A stretch of DNA of 64,000 nucleotides from NCBI GenBank assembly GCA_050011895.1, contig JBEKIF010000007.1:44373-108372 (forward strand), written 5' to 3'. Each line of letters opens with the position of its first letter. The first letter of the stretch is position 1. This DNA comes from DATBGO01 sp050011895 (lineage in GTDB: Bacteria; Actinomycetota; Actinomycetes; Streptosporangiales; Streptosporangiaceae). Of the stretch, positions 27,284 through 35,195 are shown in pieces. The translations under genes and the position numbers were made by a program. Below the pieces are notes generated by a model that worked only from the letters and a program-made list of their open reading frames with translations, did not search any database and was not told the DNA's origin.

Positions 27284-27568
27284 TCAGATCAGCTGCACGG
27301 CGTTCAACAGCACAACTAGCACCAAGAACAGCACCATGAAGCTGAGGTCCAAGGCCACACTACCGAGCCGGAGGGTCGGTATGTAGCGCCTTAGAAATCT
27401 CAGCGGCGGATCTGTTGCCGTGTAGACGAACTCGGCCAGCACCAGCAAGATGCCGCTCGGGCTCCACGACCGCGAGTAGGCCTGGATCCAGGAGAGGATC
27501 AGCCTTCCGATGAGGATCAGCAGGTAGATCGACAGAACATAGTAGAGAACGACCCTCACGATGTTCAC
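27284..27568 (-). CDS. YggT family membrane protein
   Basis: 94 residues (GTG 27568) with two hydrophobic helices (VLYYVLSIYLLILIGRLILSW and LSFMVLFLVLVVLL) separated by a DPPLRFLRRYIP loop, the YggT/YlmG signature. The family affects nucleoid and septum organisation in several bacteria, but its exact role is unknown. A GTG at 27607 would add 13 residues; 27568 is preferred because AGGACA lies just upstream. It sits between sepF and divIVA, the usual place. Confidence 0.9.
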   Translation of the reverse strand: MNIVRVVLYYVLSIYLLILIGRLILSWIQAYSRSWSPSGILLVLAEFVYTATDPPLRFLRRYIPTLRLGSVALDLSFMVLFLVLVVLLNAVQLI

Positions 27569-27645
27569 GTCACTGTCCTGCCTTACGGCTGATGCCGGGA
27601 CCGCCACGGTCAGTCACATACGTGATGAAGTCCGTGGCTGTCCGG

Positions 27646-28146
27646 CTAGCTCTGGTTGAAGAAACCTCGTTCCGCGATGCGGGCCTTATCCTCCGCGGCC
27701 ACCTCTACATTAGCCGGGGACAGCAGGAACACCTTGTTGGTCACCCGCTCGATGCTGCCGCGCAGCCCGAAGATCAACCCAGCCGAGAAGTCAACGAGCC
27801 GCTTGGCGTCGCTGTCGATCATCTCGGTCAAGTTCATGATCACCGGAGTGCCGTCCCGGAAGTGCTCTCCGATGGTCCGGGCCTCGTTGTAAGTCCGCGG
27901 ATGCAAGGTGGTGATCCGTGCCAGGTCGGTAGTGTGCACCTGAACGGCGGGACGGGACTCAGCCGCCGCGCGCCCGTCGTCGGCGTACTCAGGGGTGGCC
28001 TTCGGAGCGTCACCAGGATCGATGAACTCAGCGCCATATTCTTCGTACTCTTCGGCTATGTATTCGTCCTGGTAGTGATCGTCGTAACGTTGATCGTCCT
28101 CTACCAGGCCGAGATAGACCGCCATCTTGCGCATCGCGCTGGCCAT
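27646..28146 (-). CDS. sepF: Cell division protein SepF
   Basis: Membrane anchor and alignment factor for FtsZ, the main anchor in actinobacteria that lack FtsA. It has 166 residues from ATG 28146. This start has GGAGG five bases upstream and gives the amphipathic MASAMRKMAVYLGLVEDD membrane helix typical of the family; an ATG at 28170 would add eight residues. An acidic linker is followed by the globular DUF552 domain (RTYNEARTIGEHFRDGTPVI to LSPANVEV). It lies 60 bp after ylmE. Confidence 0.95.
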   Translation of the reverse strand: MASAMRKMAVYLGLVEDDQRYDDHYQDEYIAEEYEEYGAEFIDPGDAPKATPEYADDGRAAAESRPAVQVHTTDLARITTLHPRTYNEARTIGEHFRDGTPVIMNLTEMIDSDAKRLVDFSAGLIFGLRGSIERVTNKVFLLSPANVEVAAEDKARIAERGFFNQS

Positions 28147-28206
28147 CTGCTCCTCCGTCATGCCCGCCATGCGGCACAGCTCATGGCCGGTGCCACGCGT
28201 CGGACA

Positions 28207-28932
28207 TTACCTGACGAAGGCGCGCCGACCACCGAGCAACGCCGTACCGACACGCACGTGTGTCGCGCCGACGGCGATTGCCTCCTCCAGATCCCCGCTC
28301 ATTCCGGCCGAGATCATCACAGCGCGGGGATGCTGGGACCGCATCTTCTCGGCCGTCTCCTTGAGCCTGCCGAACGCCTTATCGGCCGTCATGCCCAGCG
28401 GGGCCACGGCCATTACGCCGCCGAGCGTCAGCCCGCCTTCGCTGGCGAGCGCATCGGCGATCAGTGTCACCTGCTCGCCGTAGGCACCGCCGCGCTCAGG
28501 GTCGCCGTCGATGCTCACCTGCACCAGGCAGGTGATGTCGCGGCCGGCGGCCCTGGCGCGCTTGCCTAGCGCGCTAACCAGGCGCAACCTGTCGACCGAG
28601 TGGATCACGTTGGCATAGGAGGCGACGCTGCGGCACTTGTTGGTCTGTAGCTGTCCTACGAAATGCCAGGTGATATGCAGTCCGAGGGCCGCGCACTCGG
28701 CGGCTTTGGGCGCCGCCTCCTGGTCGCGGTTCTCCCCGATGTCGGTCACCCCGAGCTCGCTCAGCAGCCGGATATCAGCTGCTGGATAGGTCTTGGTGAT
28801 GGCGACGAGCGTGACCTCGTCGGGGCGACGGCCCGCGGCCACGCAGGCAGCGCTGATCCGCCCGCGCACCTCACGGAGCCGCGCGGACAGTTCGCTGCGC
28901 CGGTCCGCGTTGCCGCCGGAGCTGTCAGTCAC
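28207..28932 (-). CDS. PLP homeostasis protein (YggS/YlmE family)
   Basis: Single-domain alanine-racemase-fold PLP-binding protein that buffers PLP and affects amino acid balance. It has 241 residues. The PLP lysine lies in TLVAITKTYPA, with ITWHFVGQLQTNK, GVMAVAPLG and MSGDLEEAIAVGATHVRVGTALLG also matching the family. GTG 28932 is chosen by analogy with homologues starting MTD; it has GGGGGA directly adjacent, which is tight. A longer reading would overlap ylmD by about 100 bp and is unlikely. Confidence 0.92.
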   Translation of the reverse strand: MTDSSGGNADRRSELSARLREVRGRISAACVAAGRRPDEVTLVAITKTYPAADIRLLSELGVTDIGENRDQEAAPKAAECAALGLHITWHFVGQLQTNKCRSVASYANVIHSVDRLRLVSALGKRARAAGRDITCLVQVSIDGDPERGGAYGEQVTLIADALASEGGLTLGGVMAVAPLGMTADKAFGRLKETAEKMRSQHPRAVMISAGMSGDLEEAIAVGATHVRVGTALLGGRRAFVR

Positions 28933-28939
28933 TCCCCCA

Positions 28940-29701
28940 TCATGACGCCAGCCAGAGCACTCCGGCGAACCGCCCGGTCTTGCCGTCGCGACGGTAGGAG
29001 TACAGCTCCGGGTGCTCTGCTGTGCACCGGAGATCACCGGTTACGCTCGCCACGCCCGCCTTGGCGAGCTGCGCCTCGACACCGGCTCTGACGTCGATTC
29101 CTGGGGTCCCTGATCTGGTCACGCAGCCTGCCCCGGGCACCGCGTCGTCCACCCGGTCCCTGAGCTGTTCAGGGACCTCGTAACAGGCGCCGCAGATCAT
29201 CGGGCCGATCGCCGCGTGCATGCGCGACGGCGCCGCGCCCGCCGCTGCCATCGCCGACAGGAGCGCGGGGACAACACCGGCCGCCATTCCCTCCCGGCCC
29301 GCATGCGCGGCGCCGACGACTCGCGCCTGGCCATCGGCGATCAGGACCGGCGCGCAGTCCGCGACGAGCACGCCGAGCGGCAAGCCGGGGAACTCCGTGA
29401 AAAGCGCATCGGCCTCCTCGGCCACCGGGCCGGGCAGTGCGGCACTCGCGTGACTCACGGCCGATCCGTGTACCTGGCGCATCCAGGTGACCGGATGAGC
29501 GCCGCCGCAAGCGGCGGCCAGGATGTCCCTGTTGCGTGCGACGGCTTCAGGAAGGTCACCGACGGCACCGCTCAGGTTCAGCGTGTCGTAAGGCGGCGCG
29601 CTGACTCCGCCACTGCGGCTCGTGAACATCGCCATGACCCCAGGGGCCAGCTCGAACTGCGGCCACGGCCGGTCATCTCGCATGGCCGGCCGTGCGGTCA
29701 C
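28940..29701 (-). CDS. Laccase-domain protein YfiH/YlmD (polyphenol oxidase or purine nucleoside phosphorylase type)
   Basis: 253 residues. Metal ligands and family motifs are visible: MRQVHGS, VLVADCAPVLIAD, AHAGREGMAAGV, MICGACYEV and the C-terminal ELYSYRRDGKTGRFAG. Family members act on purine nucleosides (zinc) or phenols (copper); which applies here cannot be told. The GTG start at 29701 overlaps the ftsZ stop as GTGA, so expression is coupled to ftsZ. Confidence 0.92.
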   Translation of the reverse strand: MTARPAMRDDRPWPQFELAPGVMAMFTSRSGGVSAPPYDTLNLSGAVGDLPEAVARNRDILAAACGGAHPVTWMRQVHGSAVSHASAALPGPVAEEADALFTEFPGLPLGVLVADCAPVLIADGQARVVGAAHAGREGMAAGVVPALLSAMAAAGAAPSRMHAAIGPMICGACYEVPEQLRDRVDDAVPGAGCVTRSGTPGIDVRAGVEAQLAKAGVASVTGDLRCTAEHPELYSYRRDGKTGRFAGVLWLAS

Positions 29702-31215
29702 TTGAGAAAGTCTGGGATGTCGAGGTCATCATCCTCTTCGAAGACAACTGACCGGCGGCGGGTAGAAGCGTCGGGCACCCATGTCTCGGCCGCGCGGGCC
29801 GCAGGCTTGTCCGGTGCCGCCGCTTCCGGTGCTGTTGCCACCACTGCAGGCGCGGCCTCGGGCGCGCGGGGCGAGGGAACGCCGTCGGCTCCGGGCGGCT
29901 CCTGACCGGCCGCGGCATCGGCGCTCAGGCCGCCCGCCGCGGCAGGGGGCGGGTCAGCAGCGGGCGGATAGGCCGCCTGGGCGGCCTGGGCGGCCTGGGC
30001 GGGCGGATAGGCGGTCTGGGCGGCCTGGGCGGCCTGGGCGGGCGGATAGGCGGTCTGGGCGGCCTGGGCGGCCTGGGCGGGCGGATAGGCGGCCTGGGCG
30101 GCAGCCTGGCCGGGTGCCGACTGCTGGGCAGGCGCCTCGGTCACGGCCGGGGTGTCGCCACGGTCGGGAAAGGAGAAGGTGCGCCAGCCTCCGGCTGCGG
30201 TCAGGCCATCGGGGCTGGCCGGGGCCTGGCCATAGCTACCTGAACGAGTCGACCTGGCGCGGGCCGCCTGGGCCTCGTCGAATCCCGCGGCAATGACGGT
30301 GACCCGGACCTCGTCGCCAAGTGCATCGTCGATCACGGCGCCGAAGATAATGTTCGCGTCTGGCGCTGCGGAATTGGCAACTAGCTGCGCGGCCTCGTTG
30401 ATCTCGAACAAACCGAGATCGGAGCCGCCTTGGATGGACAGCAGCACGCCATGAGCGCCGTCGATGCTCGCCTCGAGAAGCGGGCTTGAGATGGCCATTT
30501 CCGCAGCCGCGACCGCCCGGTCGTCGCCACGCGCGGAGCCGATGCCCATGAGGGCCGAGCCCGCGCCTGACATCACCGACTTGACGTCGGCGAAGTCGAG
30601 GTTGATCAGGCCGGGCGTGGTGATCAGGTCGGTGATGCCCTGGACACCGGATAGCAGCACCTGGTCCGCCGCCTTGAAGGCGTCTAGGACGCTCACTTGC
30701 CGGTCCGAGATCGACAGCAGCCTGTCGTTCGGGATGACGATCAGGGTGTCGACTTCGTCGCGCAGCCGCTCTATGCCCAGGTCTGCCTGGGCTGCCCGAC
30801 GCTTGCCCTCGAAGCCGAACGGCCGGGTGACGACGCCGATCGTAAGGGCGCCGAGCGACCGCGCCACGTTGGCGACCACCGGCGCTCCGCCGGTGCCTGT
30901 CCCGCCACCCTCGCCAGCGGTGACGAAGACCATGTCGGCGCCCTTCAGGACCTCCTCGATCTCCTCGCGGTGATCCTCGGCGGCCTTCGAGCCGATGTCG
31001 GGATTGGCGCCGGCCCCGAGGCCGCGGGTGAGCTCGCGGCCGACGTCGAGCTTGACGTCGGCATCGCTCATGAGAAGTGCCTGGGCATCCGTATTGATCG
31101 CGATGAACTCAACGCCCTTGAGTCCCTCTTCGATCATCCGGTTAACGGCATTGACGCCGCCCCCGCCGATACCGACGACCTTAATTACCGCCAAATAGTT
31201 CTGCGGTGCTGCCAC
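29698..31215 (-). CDS. ftsZ: FtsZ with an unusually long repeat-bearing C-terminal tail
   Basis: Tubulin-like GTPase that forms the Z ring. It has 505 residues, about 100 longer than most actinobacterial FtsZ. The GTP-binding signature GGGTGTGG is at 103-110, the NTDAQALLMS region near 42, and the T7 loop NLDFADVKSVM is present. The core ends near residue 315. A tail of about 190 residues, rich in Ala, Gln and Pro, contains AYPPAQAAQAAQT units and ends in the conserved partner-binding peptide DDDLDIPDFLK. GTG 31215 lies behind AAAGGG. ylmD is coupled downstream. Confidence 0.97.
   Translation of the reverse strand: MAAPQNYLAVIKVVGIGGGGVNAVNRMIEEGLKGVEFIAINTDAQALLMSDADVKLDVGRELTRGLGAGANPDIGSKAAEDHREEIEEVLKGADMVFVTAGEGGGTGTGGAPVVANVARSLGALTIGVVTRPFGFEGKRRAAQADLGIERLRDEVDTLIVIPNDRLLSISDRQVSVLDAFKAADQVLLSGVQGITDLITTPGLINLDFADVKSVMSGAGSALMGIGSARGDDRAVAAAEMAISSPLLEASIDGAHGVLLSIQGGSDLGLFEINEAAQLVANSAAPDANIIFGAVIDDALGDEVRVTVIAAGFDEAQAARARSTRSGSYGQAPASPDGLTAAGGWRTFSFPDRGDTPAVTEAPAQQSAPGQAAAQAAYPPAQAAQAAQTAYPPAQAAQAAQTAYPPAQAAQAAQAAYPPAADPPPAAAGGLSADAAAGQEPPGADGVPSPRAPEAAPAVVATAPEAAAPDKPAARAAETWVPDASTRRRSVVFEEDDDLDIPDFLK
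29962..30100 (-). repeat. 39-bp tandem repeats in the ftsZ tail
   Basis: GGGCGGATAGG landmarks recur at 29962, 30001, 30040 and 30079, an exact 39-bp period encoding 13 residues (AYPPAQAAQAAQT). Inner 9-bp GGCGGCCTG sub-repeats are visible within each unit. They lie in the linker between the GTPase core and the C-terminal peptide. Confidence 0.95.
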
Positions 31216-31520
31216 GAGGAGAGACCCTTTCCGCTCGTTTTTGCTTATCGCGTTTCCTGACCGCTCGGGCGGTCAGTTACCCCGCCAAGCTCGGAAAACT
31301 CTGTCTGAGCAGTCTGCCGAAATACGCCCCCAACTTGCATCGGCGGGCACAGGTCCGCGGTTTCTAGCGAGTCAACTCTCACCCTCAAGTTGAGATTTAG
31401 AGTTATGTAAAGCTGCCGATTGATACGGACAGTAGGGTTGCTCGCCGCCCGCGGTCAACTAACTGGGCCCCGAGCGCCCCGGCGTGTCGCGGCGGATCCG
31501 CCGAAACGGATGGGCATCGC
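31216..31520. promoter_or_regulatory. ftsZ upstream region
   Basis: 305 bp between the ftsQ stop and the ftsZ start. It contains a leader hairpin CTGACCGC/GCGGTCAG with TCGG loop at 31257-31276, about 40 bp before the GTG, and an AT-richer block at 31365-31425 with the 31-bp dyad given separately. TTGAGG or TTGACT near 31370-31395 (minus strand) are possible -35 elements. ftsZ therefore probably has its own promoter inside the cluster. Confidence 0.6.
31374..31404. promoter_or_regulatory. 31-bp imperfect palindrome upstream of ftsZ
   Basis: The sequence is symmetric around G31389, with 12 of 15 positions matching between arms: AACTCT at the ends and CTCAA/TTGAG inside. It is 160 bp upstream of the ftsZ start in an AT-rich patch, where a promoter operator is expected. 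Confidence 0.6.
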
Positions 31521-32324
31521 TCACCCCCCGGTCACCGCGACGCTCGGATCGCTGACGTCGTAGTAGCTCGCGTGGGCGCGCATCAGGATCGACAGTTCAC
31601 TGACCTTCGCCGCGGGACGGTCGCTGCCGCCCCACAGGATCGTGATGCCGCGGGTGAGTTGCAGCGTCACCGCGGTGGCGGAGGGGGCGCTGACGCTCTT
31701 CACCCGATGGCGCAGCTGAGCAGGCAGTTCTCGGACCACGGCCACCGCCGCGCGCACTGCCGGACTGCCGCGCAGCGAGGTGCCCGCACCAGGTACCGGC
31801 GCGGTAAGCAGCGGCATCGCGGGCGGCTTGCGTGCCTCCTCACGCACCACCACCCCGAACCCGTCGATCAGCCCGAAACCGCCCTGCATGGCCACCGCGA
31901 GGGCAGGCGAGCGCTCCTGCACCGATATCACGACCTTGTCCGGCCAGTCCCTGCTCACCTTCGCGGACTGGACCTGGGTGAGCTGCTCCACGCGGCGCGC
32001 CACTTTCGTGGTGTTGACCCGGATGAGCGGGGTGCCGAGCCGAATGCCCGCTGCCTGAAGCACCTCGGCCCTTGATACCTGACGCTCCCCGGTGACCTGC
32101 ACGGACCGGACCACCAGGAGGCTTGAACCGAGTAGCGCCCAGGCCAGCCCGGCAACGATCGCCACCGCCGCGAAGACGAAGCACGCAGCCTTCCACAACT
32201 CGCCCTCGCGGCCCCGGCCGGCCGGCGTTGTATCGTCGCGGCCCCGGCCGGGCGGCTGTGCATCGTCGCGCCCTGCCGTGGTGACTGGCGGCAGGCCGCC
32301 GGTGACGTTGCGGCCGCGGGCCAT
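31521..32324 (-). CDS. ftsQ: Cell division protein FtsQ
   Basis: Bitopic divisome scaffold linking FtsL/FtsB-type proteins with FtsW-FtsI. It has 267 residues: an Arg/Gly-rich cytoplasmic N-terminus of about 45, one TM helix (ACFVFAAVAIVAGLAWALLG), then the POTRA domain (VRSVQVTGERQVSRAEVLQAAGI to ERSPALAV) and the beta domain. Its ATG (32324) shares one base with the murC stop (TGATG). Confidence 0.93.
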   Translation of the reverse strand: MARGRNVTGGLPPVTTAGRDDAQPPGRGRDDTTPAGRGREGELWKAACFVFAAVAIVAGLAWALLGSSLLVVRSVQVTGERQVSRAEVLQAAGIRLGTPLIRVNTTKVARRVEQLTQVQSAKVSRDWPDKVVISVQERSPALAVAMQGGFGLIDGFGVVVREEARKPPAMPLLTAPVPGAGTSLRGSPAVRAAVAVVRELPAQLRHRVKSVSAPSATAVTLQLTRGITILWGGSDRPAAKVSELSILMRAHASYYDVSDPSVAVTGG

Positions 32325-33760
32325 CAGCGCTCACCGCCCCGCTCCGCAAGAGCAGTCAGGATCACCTGGCCAAGCGCGGTGACATCACCGGCGCCCATGG
32401 TGAGCACGAGGTCACCTGGCTTGGCGATGCCGGCCACCGCAGCGGGCACGTCGGCCCGGTCCGGCAGGAACTGCGCCCGGCTTCCTGGCACCTCGGCGGC
32501 CACCAGCATTCCGGTGACACCCGGCTCGGGATCTTCGCGCGCAGCGTAGACATCGAGGACGAGCGCCTCATCAGCCTGGCCGAGCGCGGCGCCGAACTCA
32601 GCCGCGAAGATCCGGGTACGGCTGAACAGATGCGGCTGGAAGACGGCGATCACCCGGCCCCCGCCTGCCACGTCCCTGGCGGCGGCCAGATCGGCGGCTA
32701 GCTCCGTCGGATGGTGTGCATAGCTGTCGAGCACGCGCACCCCGTCCGCCTCTCCCTTGAACTCCATCCGCCGCCGCGCGCCGCGGTAGCTAGCTAGGCC
32801 CGCTGCCACCTGTTCCGGCGGGAAGCCGAGCTCGACGGCGGTGGCGAACGCGGCGGCCGCGTTGAGGGCATTGTGCCTGCCTGGCACGGCGACCTCCAGC
32901 TTGATGCCGTGCTCGAGACCGGCTGCCGCCCGCGGGCCGCCGGTCAGCGTGAGCAGCGTCGCCATGCCACGTGATGCCACGTCGGTTACCTGATAGTCGG
33001 CGCTGGCGGACACCCCATACGACCGGAGCAGGATCGGCAGGTCCCCCGAGGCGGCCGCGAGCGATCTCGCTCCCGGATCGTCAGCGCACGTGACAAGCAG
33101 GCCGTCGACCGCGATCTTGCGGGCGAAGGCACCGAAGTATGCCTCGATCTCCGCGAGGTTCGCGTAGTTGTCCAGGTGATCGGCCTCGATGCAGGTGACC
33201 ACCGCCGCGTTCGGCGACAGCATGACGAACGATCCGTCGCTCTCGTCAGCCTCGGCGATGAATGCGCTGCCTCCGCCGTCGTGGGCGCCTAGGCCCGTTT
33301 CGGCGAGGATTCCGCCGATGACGTACGTCGGGTCGGCGCCACACCGGCGGAGCACGGTAGTCAGCATGGCCGTGGTCGTGGTCTTACCGTGCGTCCCCGC
33401 GACGGTGATGCCCTGGCTGCCGAGCATCACCGACGCCAGTGCCGCCGCCCGGTGCAGAATCCGGAGCCCGCGCCGCCTGGCCTCGGTCAGCTCCGGATTG
33501 TCCGGCCGGATCGCGGTGGAGACCACAAGCGTCGCTGCGTCGCCGAGATAGTCTGCCGAATGGCCGACATGCACGTCGGCGCCCAGCGCCGCCAGCTGTT
33601 CAAGCTGCTGGCTCGCCACGGAGTCGCTCCCTGACACCACGACTCCCCTGGCCAGCATGATGCGCGCGATCCCGGACATGCCGACGCCGCCGATGCCGGT
33701 GAAATGCACCCGGCCGAGATCGCCGATCGGTACCGGTGCTACCGGCGTGACCAGGCCCAT
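32324..33760 (-). CDS. murC: UDP-N-acetylmuramate--L-alanine ligase
   Basis: Adds L-Ala to UDP-MurNAc, the first step of stem-peptide assembly in the cytoplasm. It has 478 residues. The N-terminal Rossmann loop is VHFTGIGGVGMSGIA, the ATP loop is VAGTHGKTTTTAML, and CIEADHLDNYAN and SYAHHPTE follow in order as in the Mur ligase fold. ATG 33760. It precedes ftsQ with a one-base overlap. The order murG-murC-ftsQ is standard for this cluster. Confidence 0.96.
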   Translation of the reverse strand: MGLVTPVAPVPIGDLGRVHFTGIGGVGMSGIARIMLARGVVVSGSDSVASQQLEQLAALGADVHVGHSADYLGDAATLVVSTAIRPDNPELTEARRRGLRILHRAAALASVMLGSQGITVAGTHGKTTTTAMLTTVLRRCGADPTYVIGGILAETGLGAHDGGGSAFIAEADESDGSFVMLSPNAAVVTCIEADHLDNYANLAEIEAYFGAFARKIAVDGLLVTCADDPGARSLAAASGDLPILLRSYGVSASADYQVTDVASRGMATLLTLTGGPRAAAGLEHGIKLEVAVPGRHNALNAAAAFATAVELGFPPEQVAAGLASYRGARRRMEFKGEADGVRVLDSYAHHPTELAADLAAARDVAGGGRVIAVFQPHLFSRTRIFAAEFGAALGQADEALVLDVYAAREDPEPGVTGMLVAAEVPGSRAQFLPDRADVPAAVAGIAKPGDLVLTMGAGDVTALGQVILTALAERGGER

Positions 33761-33868
33761 AAGTCCGCCCTTCCCGCGTGTCGCCTGCTGCCATGTCCGC
33801 GCCGGGCCGCGCCCGCTGCCGTCTCCCGCTGGCCCGACCCGCTGCGATCTGCTTGCCGCCAGGCACGG

Positions 33869-35140
33869 TCACCCGCTGCGGTGGCCGCCACGGCGTTGGC
33901 CACTGCCACGCCGCTGGGCACCGCCGCTCCGCTGGGCACTGCGGTGCCCTCCGGCACCGCCGGGCCCAGTGCTACCGCCATGCCCAGGGGCATTATCTTG
34001 CCCAGGGGCACTGCCACGCTCAGGGACACCCCCATGCCCAGGGCCACCGCCGCGCGGCGACTCGTCCCGAAGGACGCCGAGGACCGCCTCGGCCAGCCAG
34101 TTGTCCGCGTCCCTGTGACCCGCCCGGCCCGCGGCGCGCGACATCGCAGCGACCAGCTCCGGGTCGAGGAGCACGGGGATCAGCATGTCGCGGATCCACT
34201 CCGGGCTGAGGCTGGCATCGTCGACGACCAGGCCGCCGCCCGCGTCCTCGATCGGCGCGGCGTTCAGCCGCTGCTCGCCGTTGCCGTGCGGGAGCGGCAC
34301 GTAAGCCGCGGGAAGGCCCACCGCGGTCAGCTCCGCGCAGGTCATCGCGCCAGCCCGGCAGAGCGCGAAATCGGCCGCCGCGTAGGCCAGGTCCATCCGG
34401 TCCAGGTACGGAAGAGTGATGTAAGGCACCGGGCCGCCGGGCGGCGGGACATCGATGTCCGAGCGCGGTCCGATGATGTGCAGCACCTGGACGCCCGCCG
34501 CGCGGATCCAGCCGGCGGCCGCCGTGACCGCATTGTTGATCGAGCGAGCCCCCTGCGAACCGCCGGTGACCAGCAGGACCGGCAGGTCAGGGCGGAGGCC
34601 AAAGTGGGCGCGCGCCTTGTCCCCTGCGGCGAGCCGGTCCAGTCCCGATATCTCCCTGCGGAGCGGGATGCCGATGCAGGTAGCGTGCGCGAGCTTGGTA
34701 CCCGGCTGCCCGGTAAACACATGTGAGGTCAGCAGCGCACCGATCCGGTTGGCCAGGCCAGGGCGGGAGTTGGCCTCGTGCACCACGATCGGGACCCCGC
34801 GGCGCTTGGCCGCCAGGTAACCGGGGGTGGCCACGTAGCCGCCGAATCCCACCAGGGCCCTGGCGCGCGTCTGGTCAAGGACCGCAGCCGCCGCGCTGAC
34901 AGCCGCGCCGAGCCGCCCGGGAACCGACAGCAGCTGGGGAGTCAGCGACCGGGGCAGCGGCACCGCCGGAATCAGCGACAGGTCGTAGCCGCGCAGCGGA
35001 ACCAGCCTGGTCTCCAGGCCGCGCTCGGTGCCCAGGCAGGTGATCGCGATCTCGGGGTCGGCGCGGCGCAGCGCGTCGGCGAGCGCCAGGGCGGGCTCGA
35101 TGTGGCCGGCCGTGCCACCGCCCGCAAGGACTACGCTCAT
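33869..35140 (-). CDS. murG: MurG, lipid II-forming GlcNAc transferase, with C-terminal low-complexity tail
   Basis: Transfers GlcNAc to lipid I at the inner membrane face. It has 423 residues, about 50 longer than usual. VVLAGGGTAGHIEPALALADAL, TGGSQGARSINNAV, CRAGAMTCAELTAVGLPA and PLPHGNGEQRLNA are all present. The enzyme domain ends near residue 365. The rest is a Gly/His/Arg/Ser-rich tail (PGHGG, GQRRGG-like units) with no known role. ATG 35140. The 108 bp between murG and murC (33761-33868) hold no gene. Confidence 0.95.
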   Translation of the reverse strand: MSVVLAGGGTAGHIEPALALADALRRADPEIAITCLGTERGLETRLVPLRGYDLSLIPAVPLPRSLTPQLLSVPGRLGAAVSAAAAVLDQTRARALVGFGGYVATPGYLAAKRRGVPIVVHEANSRPGLANRIGALLTSHVFTGQPGTKLAHATCIGIPLRREISGLDRLAAGDKARAHFGLRPDLPVLLVTGGSQGARSINNAVTAAAGWIRAAGVQVLHIIGPRSDIDVPPPGGPVPYITLPYLDRMDLAYAAADFALCRAGAMTCAELTAVGLPAAYVPLPHGNGEQRLNAAPIEDAGGGLVVDDASLSPEWIRDMLIPVLLDPELVAAMSRAAGRAGHRDADNWLAEAVLGVLRDESPRGGGPGHGGVPERGSAPGQDNAPGHGGSTGPGGAGGHRSAQRSGGAQRRGSGQRRGGHRSG

Positions 35141-35195
35141 CAGCGGGTTCGCCTCCCTCCTCGGTGCCTTGCCAGCCGGGGCAGCCGCCGGGAAC

